A stretch of 64,000 nucleotides of DNA from Lentisphaera araneosa HTCC2155 (GCF_000170755.1 NZ_ABCK01000001.1:248001-312000); one strand, 5' to 3'. Positions 46,270-55,997 are shown, numbered from the stretch's first letter. Program-made: numbers and translations. The notes: generated from the sequence alone by a model not told the origin.

Positions 46270-47301
46270 ATGAAACCTATTCTACTCTTGCTAAGCTTAA
46301 GCTTTTCTTCAATTTTTGCCCAAGATCTCCCCAATAAAATTGCCTTCGGTTCCTGTGGCAGTCAGGAAAAGCCCATGCCCATTCTCTATAAAGTGACTGA
46401 GCATGAAGCTGATATGTTTATTTATTTAGGTGATAATATCTACGGCGACACAAATGATATGAAAGTCCTAGCGAATAAATATAAAAAATTAGGGGCTCGC
46501 GAAGAATTTCAACACTTAAAATCAAAAGTTCCACTCATCTATGCGACCTGGGATGATCATGATTATGGCAAAAACGATGCAGGTAAAGAGTACAAGAAAA
46601 AGGCTGAATCGAAAGAAGTCTTTCTCGACTTTTGGGATGGACCTCAAAATAGCGAACGTCGCAAAAGCCCAGGTATATACACTTCTTATTATCACAAAGC
46701 CGAAGGCAAAATACTGCAAGTTATTGTCTTAGATACAAGGTCTTTCCGCGATAAACATATTCGTCGCAATAAAAAAGAAAAACACCCTGTCTGGAAACAC
46801 GATTATCGTCCCCATGAAAAAGCAGGCCAGACATTTTTAGGCGAGACTCAATGGCAGTGGCTTGAACAAGAACTTAAAAAACCAGCTGATCTACGCATTA
46901 TGGCCTCTAGTACGCAGTTTGGACATGATTATAATGGTTATGAATCCTGGACTTTATTTCCTTTTGAACGTCAAAAAATGCTCGATTTAATCAAGTCAAC
47001 AAAAGCCGAAGGCGTCGTTTTTATCTCTGGCGATGTTCACTGGGGCGAAATCTCAAAATTAAATGAACCAAACCTTTACCCCATCTACGATATCACCTCC
47101 AGTGGAATCAATAAGTCCTGGAAAAGTTTCGAACCGAATTCAGCACGCATTGGCGAAGTTTACAGAGAAAACCATGTTGCGATGATCGATATTGACTGGA
47201 AACAGCAAGACCCCGCAATTGAGTTTTCTATCATCGACTTAGATGGCAAGAAAGCCGTCACCCATGCAATCAAACTCAGCGAATTAAGCTTCAAAAAATA
47301 A
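46270..47301 (+). CDS. PhoD-like alkaline phosphatase/phosphodiesterase
   Basis: ATG 46270 gives a signal peptide (MKPILLLLSLSFSSIFAQ); 343 residues. Metallophosphatase blocks: IAFGSCGSQEKPMPIL near 23, FIYLGDNIYGDTND near 52, YATWDDHDYGKNDAG near 92, LDTRSFRDKHIRR near 155, and VFISGDVHWGEISK near 254. These are the metal-binding Asp/His/Asn sites of the PhoD group. Expected to release phosphate from phosphomonoesters or diesters outside the cytoplasm. The ISL3 element is inserted 59 bp downstream of the gene. Confidence 0.88.
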   Translation: MKPILLLLSLSFSSIFAQDLPNKIAFGSCGSQEKPMPILYKVTEHEADMFIYLGDNIYGDTNDMKVLANKYKKLGAREEFQHLKSKVPLIYATWDDHDYGKNDAGKEYKKKAESKEVFLDFWDGPQNSERRKSPGIYTSYYHKAEGKILQVIVLDTRSFRDKHIRRNKKEKHPVWKHDYRPHEKAGQTFLGETQWQWLEQELKKPADLRIMASSTQFGHDYNGYESWTLFPFERQKMLDLIKSTKAEGVVFISGDVHWGEISKLNEPNLYPIYDITSSGINKSWKSFEPNSARIGEVYRENHVAMIDIDWKQQDPAIEFSIIDLDGKKAVTHAIKLSELSFKK

Positions 47302-47367
47302 ATCATGATTACCCAGTTAACAATGTATATACATCTACAGCATAGGTAAATTATGGTGAAACCATTA

Positions 47368-48716
47368 GGTTCTTTCTCATTTTTTGTGGATAGATGCTCC
47401 AAGGAGTATTGTTAAGCTTATCAAAATAGGAGCTAATGATGACCGAACAACTTTTTGCAGAAATGTTAAATCTCGGGGATAAATGGGAAGTTAGTAAACT
47501 AGAAGTTTTGGCAGAGCAATCATGTATTGAAGTGACAATTAAAGATACAGCTAAACTTTTAGAAGGTATGGAATGCCCTTGTTGTAAGAGAACCGATTTA
47601 ATTATAAAAGATCATGCAAATGAAAGGCTATGGGATCATCTACAAATGTGGACTTATAAAACTGTATTAAAATGCCGATTGCCTCGTGCCCTTTGTAAAT
47701 CCTGTAAAAAAACGTGGACAATTCGAGCTCCTTGGGAAGGTGTCAATAAACATTCCAGTAAAGACTTTGAGGCATTAGCCTTGACCCTCATGCGTCATAT
47801 GCCCGTGTCAAAAGTAGGTAAATTAATGAAAGTTGATGATCAAAAATTATGGAGGATTCTAAGAGTATATATTGATAAAGAACGGGCCAAACTTGACTGG
47901 AGTGAACTCACGAGAATTGGAGTAGATGAGTTGAGTATCGCAAAAGGTCATCGTTATGTAAGTGTTTTTGTGGATATGGAAAACCATAGTGTTCTATTCG
48001 CTGCAGACGGCAAAGATGCACAAGTTTTTGAACAATTCACCGAGGAACTTTACCTGAAAGACGGTCACCCTCATGCAATTACTGAAGTTAGCATGGATAT
48101 GAGTCCCTCTTATAAAAGTGGCGTTGATTCAAATATGCGCAATGCTCGTAAAGTATTTGACTACTTCCATATTGCACAAAACTTAAACAAAGCAATTGGC
48201 AAAGTTTGTTCCAGAGAGCGCCGTACAAAAGGTGATATTCGAAACCTCCTAAAAAAGCCTCGTTTATTTCAAAAGAACAGAGACAAACTCAAGGAAAAAG
48301 ATCAGCAAACTATAGAAAAATTAAAAGAGCTGAACACTGCAACAGCCATGGCATACCAAATGCGCTTAAGTCTCCAAGATATTTTTAAAACGAAGTCCGA
48401 AATCAAAGCTTTGTTAGGGTTAAAAGCATGGATATCTTGGGTTCATAATGAAGCTGAAAAAGAAATGTGGAAATACTTTTTAAACCCTCTAAAGAAATTT
48501 GCCGAATCTCTTACAAAACATTTTGATGGAATTATTGCTCGATGGAGGCACGGAACAAGTAATGCTGTATTGGAAGGAATTAATTCCGTTTTCTCAGCAG
48601 TTAAAAGACGGGCCAGAGGGTTTAGATCTAAAGAATATCTAAAAATGATGCTCTATTTCACTAAAGGAAATTTAACTGGGATACCAAACCTCATCCCCTC
48701 AAAGTGAGAAAGAACC
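47368..48716 (+). mobile_element. Complete ISL3-family insertion sequence, 1349 bp
   Basis: Left end GGTTCTTTCTCATTTTT (from 47368) is matched by the reverse complement of the right end, GGTTCTTTCTCACTTTG (ending 48716). Both sides carry the same 8 bases, AACCATTA (47360-47367 and 48717-48724). An 8-bp target duplication is standard for ISL3. Both the inverted repeats and the duplication are intact, so the insertion looks recent. Confidence 0.96.
47436..48707 (+). CDS. ISL3-family transposase
   Basis: A 423-residue protein filling the element. N-terminal zinc-binding Cys pairs (CPCC near 49, CKSCKKTW near 88), a helix-turn-helix-like region near 125, and the transposase core starting RIGVDELSIAKGHRYVSVFV near 165 with further acidic positions (SMDMSPSYKSGV). 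C-terminal ARWRHGTSNAVLEGINSVFS is typical for ISL3. Start with GGAG upstream; the frame is intact. Confidence 0.95.
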   Translation: MMTEQLFAEMLNLGDKWEVSKLEVLAEQSCIEVTIKDTAKLLEGMECPCCKRTDLIIKDHANERLWDHLQMWTYKTVLKCRLPRALCKSCKKTWTIRAPWEGVNKHSSKDFEALALTLMRHMPVSKVGKLMKVDDQKLWRILRVYIDKERAKLDWSELTRIGVDELSIAKGHRYVSVFVDMENHSVLFAADGKDAQVFEQFTEELYLKDGHPHAITEVSMDMSPSYKSGVDSNMRNARKVFDYFHIAQNLNKAIGKVCSRERRTKGDIRNLLKKPRLFQKNRDKLKEKDQQTIEKLKELNTATAMAYQMRLSLQDIFKTKSEIKALLGLKAWISWVHNEAEKEMWKYFLNPLKKFAESLTKHFDGIIARWRHGTSNAVLEGINSVFSAVKRRARGFRSKEYLKMMLYFTKGNLTGIPNLIPSK

Positions 48717-48724
48717 AACCATTA

Positions 48725-49034
48725 AACTTTAATTAGCTTAGGGCAAAGCCCTAAGACAAATGAAGGGAGAAACATACACCATGCCTTTAGGTATGGAACT
48801 GAGAAGCCTATTTATGTCGTGTACCTAAAGGCACACAATTTTTTGCCCTTGTACTAAACCCCACATTACATGTGGGGCTATTTAAAGTGACATCGCTCTG
48901 CGATGTAAGTTCTCATCGTTAACTGATAGTACGCTTAGCCAATAGTACTCACGGTCAAACGTGATCTACAAAATTTGGCAAAGAAATGGCAATAACCTAA
49001 ATTGTAATTCCACAAAACAAAAAAGGATATTGCC
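48725..49034. other. Structure-rich non-coding region before the IS110 transposase
   Basis: No gene seen. Three perfect hairpins: GCCTTTAGGTA/TACCTAAAGGC (11-bp arms, 48783-48832), CCCCACAT-TAC-ATGTGGGG (48859-48877), and CATCGC-TCT-GCGATG near 48890-48906. The part around 48873-48915 resembles 37053-37095, so it belongs to a dispersed repeat, not necessarily to the IS. The left end of the IS110 element could not be fixed and probably lies nearer 48950-49020. Confidence 0.55.
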
Positions 49035-50129
49035 ATGAAAATGTATACTACAAAAACAAAATTTCACTGCGGAATTGATCTTCACAAATCGATGTCTTAT
49101 ATCTGCGTGATGGACAAAGAAGGAAAAATATACGTGCACACAGAGATCAAAAATAATGACTTTCAGTACATGAAGAAAATCCTCTCTCCTTATTGGGATG
49201 ACCTTACTATTGCCTGCGAAACTACTTACAACTGGTACAAATTATCTGATTTTTGTGAAACAGAGCCCGTTCAATTTGCCCTAGGCCATGCCCTTTATAT
49301 GGGAGCAATTCATGGAGGTAAAGCAAAGAACGATAAAATAGACAGTAAAAAAATAACAGATTTGTTACGAACTAATCTCCTGCCCAAAGCGTATGCTTGT
49401 CCACGTCGGTTTCGTTCTCACCGAGATCTACTACGCCGTCGAATCAAGCTCGTGAGTATTCGCTCAGGTATATCAATTTATCTTAATCTCTTCGAAGACC
49501 AAAATAATTTAAAACATAGTTCTGCTGAGCTTCGACGAAATGCAAAGTCATCACTTCAGTTCATGGATCTTCAGACATTCCTACCAGAAGATCATGCTAT
49601 GGCTCGAAACTATCAACTCAACGCCGATTTACTAAAGATGTTTACTGATCAGTTAAAACAAATAGATAAGGACCTTGTGAAATTCACCCTTGACTCTCAG
49701 TTCAAAGAAGATTTTGAAATAGTGAAATCAATGAAAGGTATCGGAGATATTTTAGGTATGACTCTGGTTTATGAAACTCATGATATTCAAAGATTTAAAA
49801 CTCCAGGTGATTATGCAAGTTACTGTCGCGTTGTTAAATGCAAAAAAGAAAGTGCGGGAAAAAGTTATGGTTATAGTGGGACAAAAATGGGCAACCCTAA
49901 CTTAAAGTGGGCCTTTGGTGAAATCGCAATGTTAGCAAAATCAGATCCAGTAATGAAATTCTTTGCCGATGAACTCGATCAACGTCACGGTAAACGCAAA
50001 GGACGATCCATCTTTATACATAAAATATGCCGAGCTATTTATTTTATGCTTTTACGAAAGAAACCTTTTGATCCTATCGATTTTTTCGGCAGAGAAAAAT
50101 ATGAGCGACTCACAAAAAAAGTTCATTAA
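49035..50129 (+). CDS. IS110-family transposase (DEDD)
   Basis: A 364-residue protein. N-terminal DEDD domain: CGIDLHKSMSYICVMD near 12 (first Asp), TIACETTYNWY near 57 (Glu), and GKAKNDKIDSKKITDLLR near 92 (Asp pair). C-terminal Tnp20 domain: SMKGIGDILGMTLVYET near 235 and SGTKMGNPNLKWAFGEIAML near 285. Known IS110 members use a non-coding bridge RNA encoded beside the gene. AGGA precedes the ATG, and the frame is intact. Confidence 0.93.
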   Translation: MKMYTTKTKFHCGIDLHKSMSYICVMDKEGKIYVHTEIKNNDFQYMKKILSPYWDDLTIACETTYNWYKLSDFCETEPVQFALGHALYMGAIHGGKAKNDKIDSKKITDLLRTNLLPKAYACPRRFRSHRDLLRRRIKLVSIRSGISIYLNLFEDQNNLKHSSAELRRNAKSSLQFMDLQTFLPEDHAMARNYQLNADLLKMFTDQLKQIDKDLVKFTLDSQFKEDFEIVKSMKGIGDILGMTLVYETHDIQRFKTPGDYASYCRVVKCKKESAGKSYGYSGTKMGNPNLKWAFGEIAMLAKSDPVMKFFADELDQRHGKRKGRSIFIHKICRAIYFMLLRKKPFDPIDFFGREKYERLTKKVH

Positions 50130-50149
50130 ATAAATTTAGTACCTCAGTC

Positions 50150-50500
50150 ATGAACCTATTGATTACCCTTGTTCCGTCGAAACAACTTAACTGATTAGGA
50201 TATGGCTGAGTGTACACTTTACACTCACAGCAATTTACTGATGATGACCCACTCCTCCCCGAGCCCCTAAAACCCTGGACAGTCCAATAGAGAAGGACTG
50301 AGCCCTAACACCCAACTGAATGGGACGGCGAGGATATGACCGTTAGGAGTTTCTAAGGCGTTGAGCGCAGCTAAAAGAAAAAGTTGGACTGATCAACACG
50401 GTTCCTTTAAAACCGTTGACCTTATATGGATGGCTGGAGGGCTTCACTTTTGTGAAGACTCGTACCCACAAAGTTGAAATCAAGATGGGCACAAAGTAAA
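50150..50500 (+). ncRNA. Candidate guide (bridge/seek) RNA region of the IS110 element
   Basis: About 350 bp of gene-free sequence directly after the transposase, rich in stem-loops: GCTGAGTGTA/TACACTCACAGC (50205-50231), GGACAGTCC near 50277, ACGGTT/AACCGT (50398-50416), and CTTCAC-TTTT-GTGAAG (50442-50457). A non-coding RNA downstream of the gene is the arrangement known for the IS1111 branch of IS110. RNA expression and the right end of the element are inferred. The remaining 50501-50608 is AT-rich without a recognised feature. Confidence 0.45.
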
Positions 50501-50608
50501 GAGCTAATTCTAAGCTTCGTTTTAAGCAAAAATAACAAAAAACGGATACAATAGATTATTGTCTACTTGACAAATATGGCTAAATGGATGGGTAATCGTA
50601 AAATAAAT

Positions 50609-52327
50609 TTAAGAGCCCACACGTTTCATCAACATTTTCAAACGATCGCGGGCACCTGGTGCCACTTTATCATTGTGACGGATTTTGTTTAAGTTATGGC
50701 TTTGTAAAGGGTCATATTTCAGGCCAAAATACTTCTTATCATTATAGTATACGTACTCCCAGTCACGGATCATTTTCTCATTCTTTGATTCACTAAAAAT
50801 CCAACTGCGCTTATTGAGAGGGTTTAAATCACCACTTAGGGTTTTTACAAAGGAACGCCCATCGATTTGGTGATTGGAAATGCGAAGTCCGCAAAGCTCT
50901 TTAATTGTTGGGAAGAAATCACTCGAGTCCACTAAATCAGTCGTGTAATAACCATTTTTTGGAATGAGAAAAGGAGCCGAAATAATCAAGGGTACACTCA
51001 CCCCTAAATCATTAAGTTTATGGCGATTAGCCCTAGCTTGCGCAGGTGCTTTCACCCCACTCGGACGTTTACTTACTTTAAAGGCAAATTGCCCCACTTG
51101 CTTGGAGGCTCCATCCGACGTAAAAATCAGCACAGTCTTTTTGTAAACTTTATTTTTAATGAGATTGGCCTGAAGTTCACCCATAAAGCGATCGAGATCT
51201 CTTACTGATGAAGCATAAGCTTTATTTTTATCCAAAGGAAAATTCACGTAAAGAACAAAAGGATTTGACCCCTGGTTTTTCATGAAGTCAAAGCTTTGAG
51301 AGGCCTTTTTCCCATGGGTACTGAAGCCAAAAGACTGCTGAGTCCAATTTTCAGCGAAAGGCCATTTGCCATAAAAAGCACAAGCCCAACCCTGCTCTGC
51401 TAATCTTGAAGTCCAAGCTTTCTCTGCTGAGAATCTAACTCCTGATAATGACTGATAAACACCATGTTGTGAAGGGTATTGCCCGCTCAAAATACTCGCA
51501 TGTGATGACGCCTCATATGCTTGCATCCATACCGTTTTAAATAAGAGTCCGTTTTCAGCCAAGCGTTCAATATTAGGCGTCAATTCTTTCCCCTTATAGG
51601 CACTTAACCAATCTGTACTGATGCCTTCTGCACAAACAAACACTATATTGGGTTTAGCCACTTTGGGAATATAAATCGATTTTTCTAAACGTGGAATCAG
51701 AGCTTGGGACGAAGTGCTAGTAGGCGAATTTGTGGTACTAGTATGCTGAGAAACTAATCCACTATTTTCGCTTATCCCCTTATCCACTTCAGTCAGCTCA
51801 CCTTTTTTACTCAGTGCATTCCCAGTATCTTTGTCTTTTAAAAAGAACCAAGCTCCAAAACCCACAGCTAAAAAGAGTACTAGAACTATTTTAGCTAAAG
51901 GTGAAGAAGATTTTTGCGCTTGCCTTCTCGGGCGCTTCGAACGGGAAGCTGCACGTTTTGATTTTATCCTCTTTTTACCTGGACTTTTCTTTATTTCTAC
52001 TTGGGCTGTTTCATTGATGACTTCTTCACTTGAGTCATCGTCAGATATAAGCTCTTCTAAGCTAGGCTCAGAAACTGAGGGATTATTTGAATCATCGTCA
52101 GATAAAAGTTCTTCTAAGCTAGGCTCAGAAAGTGGCGCAGCAGTACTTGCTTGAGCTAAAATATGATTCAACTGTTCTTGGTCGGGAACTTCATTTATGG
52201 CAGAGCAGTAAGGACAATTAAGTTCTCCACCAAGTGGATTATATTCTATGCGCAATTCACGTTCGCAGCTTGGGCATTCGAGGACAATACGATTGGTCGA
52301 TTCATTATATGAAATTAAGTGATTCAT
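50609..52327 (-). CDS. Membrane-anchored pseudo-sulfatase with zinc ribbon
   Basis: A 572-residue protein. N-terminal zinc ribbon (CPSC at 18-21, CPYC at 38-41), two copies of SEPSLEEL[LI]SDDDS (67-100), a basic stretch, one membrane helix (145-164), and a sulfatase fold from about 226. The active site is lost: the usual C-x-P-S-R reads EASSH (272-276), and the first metal pair ADD reads AEG in FVCAEGIST. TSDGAS remains near 405. Likely a binding or regulatory protein, not an enzyme. It overlaps the DUF1592 stop by 4 bp and is the last gene of the DUF1552-DUF1592 operon. Confidence 0.85.
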   Translation of the reverse strand: MNHLISYNESTNRIVLECPSCERELRIEYNPLGGELNCPYCSAINEVPDQEQLNHILAQASTAAPLSEPSLEELLSDDDSNNPSVSEPSLEELISDDDSSEEVINETAQVEIKKSPGKKRIKSKRAASRSKRPRRQAQKSSSPLAKIVLVLFLAVGFGAWFFLKDKDTGNALSKKGELTEVDKGISENSGLVSQHTSTTNSPTSTSSQALIPRLEKSIYIPKVAKPNIVFVCAEGISTDWLSAYKGKELTPNIERLAENGLLFKTVWMQAYEASSHASILSGQYPSQHGVYQSLSGVRFSAEKAWTSRLAEQGWACAFYGKWPFAENWTQQSFGFSTHGKKASQSFDFMKNQGSNPFVLYVNFPLDKNKAYASSVRDLDRFMGELQANLIKNKVYKKTVLIFTSDGASKQVGQFAFKVSKRPSGVKAPAQARANRHKLNDLGVSVPLIISAPFLIPKNGYYTTDLVDSSDFFPTIKELCGLRISNHQIDGRSFVKTLSGDLNPLNKRSWIFSESKNEKMIRDWEYVYYNDKKYFGLKYDPLQSHNLNKIRHNDKVAPGARDRLKMLMKRVGS

Positions 52328-54714
52328 TTTGTAATAAACACCTCACTAAGGACAATTAATTTCATTAAGTCCCGCAGACCAAAGCCTTCTTTTTTTGCTC
52401 TTTGCACAATGGCATCAATACTTCTACGATCAGTAAAAACCATTTTTCTGCCCACTGCAAAAGTCAATAACTTTTCAGTGAGGCAGCGCGTAAACATATC
52501 TGGTTTAGATTTTATATACTGCTTAACTCCTGGCAATCCTTCAAAGTTGACTCCATCATGACTTTGCACTGCCAAGTTGATTTTGTTTTTACTTTTTGAC
52601 TTATGACCATAGTGCTCGCGATAGCGCCCTAAATAATCGTAGCCTTCCATTGCGAGTCCAAAGGGATCCATCTTTTTGTGACACTCATTACAGCTGAAGT
52701 CTTCGCGGTGCTTTGCCAATAAATCCCGTACAGTTTGAGTGCCTGAAGTATCCGGAGCAATTTCCGGTACGTCTGGCGGTGGTGGCGGTGGTGGCGTGCC
52801 CATAATATTTTCTAAAATCCATACACCGCGAGTAACGGGAAGCGATTCTACTCCATTGCCTGTGACAGTTAAAACACTTGCCTGCCCCATGAGTCCCCCT
52901 CTTTCAGGCCTTCCTTGGAGTTGTACCTTTCTAAATTCTTCCCCAGTCACTCCAGAAATCCCATAGAGTGCGGCCAAACCTTCATTGACGAATGTGTAGT
53001 CGGCATCCAATAAATTTTCCAGAGGTCCATTTCTTTTCAATAAATCTTCCGTAAATAAATAAGTTTCCTGAGCCATCGCCTTTTCTAAATTATACTTGTA
53101 ATAAAGTTTATCCTTCTTACTCGGAGGCATATCACCTAATGTCTCCAGCCACAACCATTGCCCTAAAAAGTCCTCGACAAAGCCTTTGGCTCGAGGGTCT
53201 ATTAACATGCGCTCCAATTGCCTTAATCGCACTTTGGGATCTAAGAGTTTTTTATTGCTTGCTAATTCAAGAAGTTCTTCATCTGGTGAGGATTTCCATA
53301 AAAAGTAAGCCATCCGCACAGCTAGTTCACGAGCACTCAGTCGAGATTTTGAGCTTTTCGCTGGAGCTTCTGCCATATAGAGAAATTGCGGCGAGCTCAA
53401 CATTGTCTTGATTCCAGCTTTCGCTGCTGTCCACACATCTCCATCTTGATCCATGGCTTTTTGGGCCATTTTCAAATAAGCGGGATCTTGATTGCCTTGC
53501 TCACCTCGATAGACTTGATAGGAGAGTTTCTTTAAACTGAGTTTTAAATCTGCAAATGATGAATTCGAATTCAGTGAGCCAAAATATTTTGCGAAGACGG
53601 GCAAAGGCCATTCATCATAAAAAGGCCCCTCTAAATGGAACTCCTTAATCTGCATTTCTGGCCCCGCACCAAAATACATTTGCGTTGGATTTTTATGCCC
53701 CTGCAGCGCCTCCGGGTGATATTTGTGCAGGACTTTTCGAGTGATTCTTTTAACTGAGCCGTTTGGACCATTGACCCATTCAATTTTGATCCTGCTGCCA
53801 CGACGTAATTCAGTCGTAATATTGATTTCGCCCACTTGTTCATCTGCGACATCAAATTCACCAAGCACCTGAGTAAAGGGCGCACTCCCGCCCATTTTAT
53901 ATGCCGTAACTTTTAATTTTGCTGGTTCAGATGAATCATAACGTAAGTTACTCGAAGGTATCTGACTGGTTAAGCGGTTTAACATAGTCGCTTTGATTTT
54001 TAAATTATAGCGCCCATCGTTCGACGCTTCCCATTGGCGTTTGCCCGACTTGATTATCAGGCTGCCATTTTGAATAAACCTGGTATAATAATACTTACCT
54101 AACTCTCGAGAAGCTTCACCTCTTAGTTCAGGCGTAAGGCTTAAGTTATTGACTTCGGGCCGTGGGCCTGGTTGCACTACGCGTTCTGCTATGACTTCTC
54201 CAGCTAATAATGTCTCACGCATTAAGTATTCACTCATGATTAAGGCGCCCCCAATATTGTCGAAGCCCTCTTCTTCATTCTCTTCAGGAAAGCCCATGGA
54301 CGGGTCATAGAGCTCGGTATTAATATCAAATATATCGCGAACACTATTGCGATATTCGGTCTTGTTTAAACGTCGAATAACCACTCGCCCATTGGCACTC
54401 TTATTAACTTTTTCCTTGGCTTTCTGCAAATTATTAGTTAGCCAATCAATCACCTGTTTTAATTCTTTTTCAGAGGGTTGTTTATCCGCCTTTTTGGGAG
54501 GCATTTCAGATAAATTTAAAATATCTAAAATTTCCTGAAGCGACTCTGCACTATGAGGATTGGTGAAATCAATTCGCAAGCGATCAAAACGACGATCACC
54601 TTTTTGTTTCGAGGCATTATGGCATTCCAAACAATATGTCCTCATAAAAGAACGAAAGTCTGCCTGCACGACTGATGTTAAACAAGTAAAAATGAATAAT
54701 AATTTCAATTTCAT
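52324..54714 (-). CDS. DUF1592-type cytochrome-like protein (DUF1587/1592/1588/1585)
   Basis: A 796-residue secreted paralogue of the gene at 32766. Haem c motif CLECHN near residue 28, the DUF1587-like RRLNKTEYRNSVRDIFDINT near 113, LAVRMAYFLWKSSPDEELLE in the central part, and a second CxxCH (CNECHKKMDPFGLAMEGYDY) near 675. Proline run GTPPPPPPPDVPE near 640. It starts 2 bp after the DUF1552 stop and overlaps the pseudo-sulfatase start by 4 bp: a tight three-gene operon. Biochemical role unknown. Confidence 0.88.
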   Translation of the reverse strand: MKLKLLFIFTCLTSVVQADFRSFMRTYCLECHNASKQKGDRRFDRLRIDFTNPHSAESLQEILDILNLSEMPPKKADKQPSEKELKQVIDWLTNNLQKAKEKVNKSANGRVVIRRLNKTEYRNSVRDIFDINTELYDPSMGFPEENEEEGFDNIGGALIMSEYLMRETLLAGEVIAERVVQPGPRPEVNNLSLTPELRGEASRELGKYYYTRFIQNGSLIIKSGKRQWEASNDGRYNLKIKATMLNRLTSQIPSSNLRYDSSEPAKLKVTAYKMGGSAPFTQVLGEFDVADEQVGEINITTELRRGSRIKIEWVNGPNGSVKRITRKVLHKYHPEALQGHKNPTQMYFGAGPEMQIKEFHLEGPFYDEWPLPVFAKYFGSLNSNSSFADLKLSLKKLSYQVYRGEQGNQDPAYLKMAQKAMDQDGDVWTAAKAGIKTMLSSPQFLYMAEAPAKSSKSRLSARELAVRMAYFLWKSSPDEELLELASNKKLLDPKVRLRQLERMLIDPRAKGFVEDFLGQWLWLETLGDMPPSKKDKLYYKYNLEKAMAQETYLFTEDLLKRNGPLENLLDADYTFVNEGLAALYGISGVTGEEFRKVQLQGRPERGGLMGQASVLTVTGNGVESLPVTRGVWILENIMGTPPPPPPPDVPEIAPDTSGTQTVRDLLAKHREDFSCNECHKKMDPFGLAMEGYDYLGRYREHYGHKSKSKNKINLAVQSHDGVNFEGLPGVKQYIKSKPDMFTRCLTEKLLTFAVGRKMVFTDRRSIDAIVQRAKKEGFGLRDLMKLIVLSEVFITK

Positions 54715-54716
54715 CT

Positions 54717-55997
54717 TTAACTCAAAAGGTGATTTAAATTGCCACGACTTGTCGCAAATGATTTTTCACGAAGGCCAAAATAATTTAGACAAGTCACATA
54801 AAGATTACTAATAACACCATCTTTTGTCCCCTTTAAAGCATGGTGTTTGCCATGCTTGAGTCCACCTCCAGCAAATAACACGGTATTGTTCTTACTTGAG
54901 TGATTGCTCGCATCAGACATGCCACTGGCAAACATCAGCAAAGTCGTATCAAGCAAGGGCCGCCCATTTCCATCTTTCATTTTCTTTAATTTATCTAAGA
55001 AATTGGCTAATTGTTTGTAGCGCCATTGATCGATCAAACTCAATTGCCCAACTCGATCGGGGCGATGTCCGTGATGCGTCAGTGTATGATAAGCCGTATT
55101 GACCCCTTCTACCGGTAAAAAGCCATTGCCCCCAGGCATTTGAAAAGTCACAAATCGCGTTGAGTCCGTCTGTAGGGCTAAAGCTATAATATCCAAAAAT
55201 AAATCGTTACGGTGAGGTGGCTCATCCATCTCTGCCGCCTTCTCAAAAGGGTTGAATTCCGGTTTGGGTTTTTCTTTGTAAAGCCATTGTTTTTCTTGAT
55301 GGAGACGCTGTTCTGTTGCTCGTAAACTCGTTAAATATTCTTCAAATTTTTCACGATCCGTTTTGTCGAGGTTTTTCCCGAGAAATTTTGCATCGGAAAC
55401 TAAATTATCGAGAATACTTAAATCTTGATTTAATGACTGTTCGCGTTTCTTGATCTCTTTAGGATTATCTTGCTGAAAGACCTTGGCAAAGAGTTTTTCC
55501 GGTGATTCTATTTTCGGAACGGCTACGCCCTTATTATTAAAAGTCACCGCCGAACCATTGCCTACAGTTAAAAGTGGAAAGCGAGTGTCTCGCCCAAATT
55601 TATCTGCAAGGTACATGTCTAATGAAAGCATTTTTTTGAGGTCGCCGCCACAAAGACTTTTTTTCATGCCATTTAACAAGGTGGAAGTAGCGGCATGCCC
55701 GCCTCCCACCATGGGATGATCGATACCCGAAAAAATTGAAAAATCCCTGCGGTGGGCATTTAAACTTTGGGCATACTTGGGCAATTGACTCAAAGGGCCT
55801 GGCTTAGTTGGAATCAAACTGGCACGGTGAATTCCGTATTCTGGAGCGATACAAATAAAACGTTTATTTACTGCAGTTGATGAGGCTTTTTTTCTTGCCG
55901 CTCTCGTCTCCAGTGATGCCATAAATGGGATCGGAAGTAAAATACCTGAGCCAGCTAAAAAGCGCCTGCGGTTAATGACAACAGTACGTTTATCCAT
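54717..55997 (-). CDS. DUF1552 protein with twin-arginine signal
   Basis: A 426-residue paralogue of the gene at 35131. Tat-like start NRRRFLAGSGILLPIPFM, then MVGGGHAATSTLLNGM near 112, VEGVNTAYHTLTHHGHRPDR near 300, and LLMFASGMSDASNHSSKNNT near 358. First gene of the operon with the DUF1592 protein and the pseudo-sulfatase. Between this gene and the kinase-like gene (55998-56115) there is no feature I recognise. Confidence 0.88.
   Translation of the reverse strand: MDKRTVVINRRRFLAGSGILLPIPFMASLETRAARKKASSTAVNKRFICIAPEYGIHRASLIPTKPGPLSQLPKYAQSLNAHRRDFSIFSGIDHPMVGGGHAATSTLLNGMKKSLCGGDLKKMLSLDMYLADKFGRDTRFPLLTVGNGSAVTFNNKGVAVPKIESPEKLFAKVFQQDNPKEIKKREQSLNQDLSILDNLVSDAKFLGKNLDKTDREKFEEYLTSLRATEQRLHQEKQWLYKEKPKPEFNPFEKAAEMDEPPHRNDLFLDIIALALQTDSTRFVTFQMPGGNGFLPVEGVNTAYHTLTHHGHRPDRVGQLSLIDQWRYKQLANFLDKLKKMKDGNGRPLLDTTLLMFASGMSDASNHSSKNNTVLFAGGGLKHGKHHALKGTKDGVISNLYVTCLNYFGLREKSFATSRGNLNHLLS

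Noticed and set aside
50609-52327. Active sulfatase
   Set aside because: The formylglycine Cys, the Pro and Arg of the motif, and the first metal Asp pair are all replaced.
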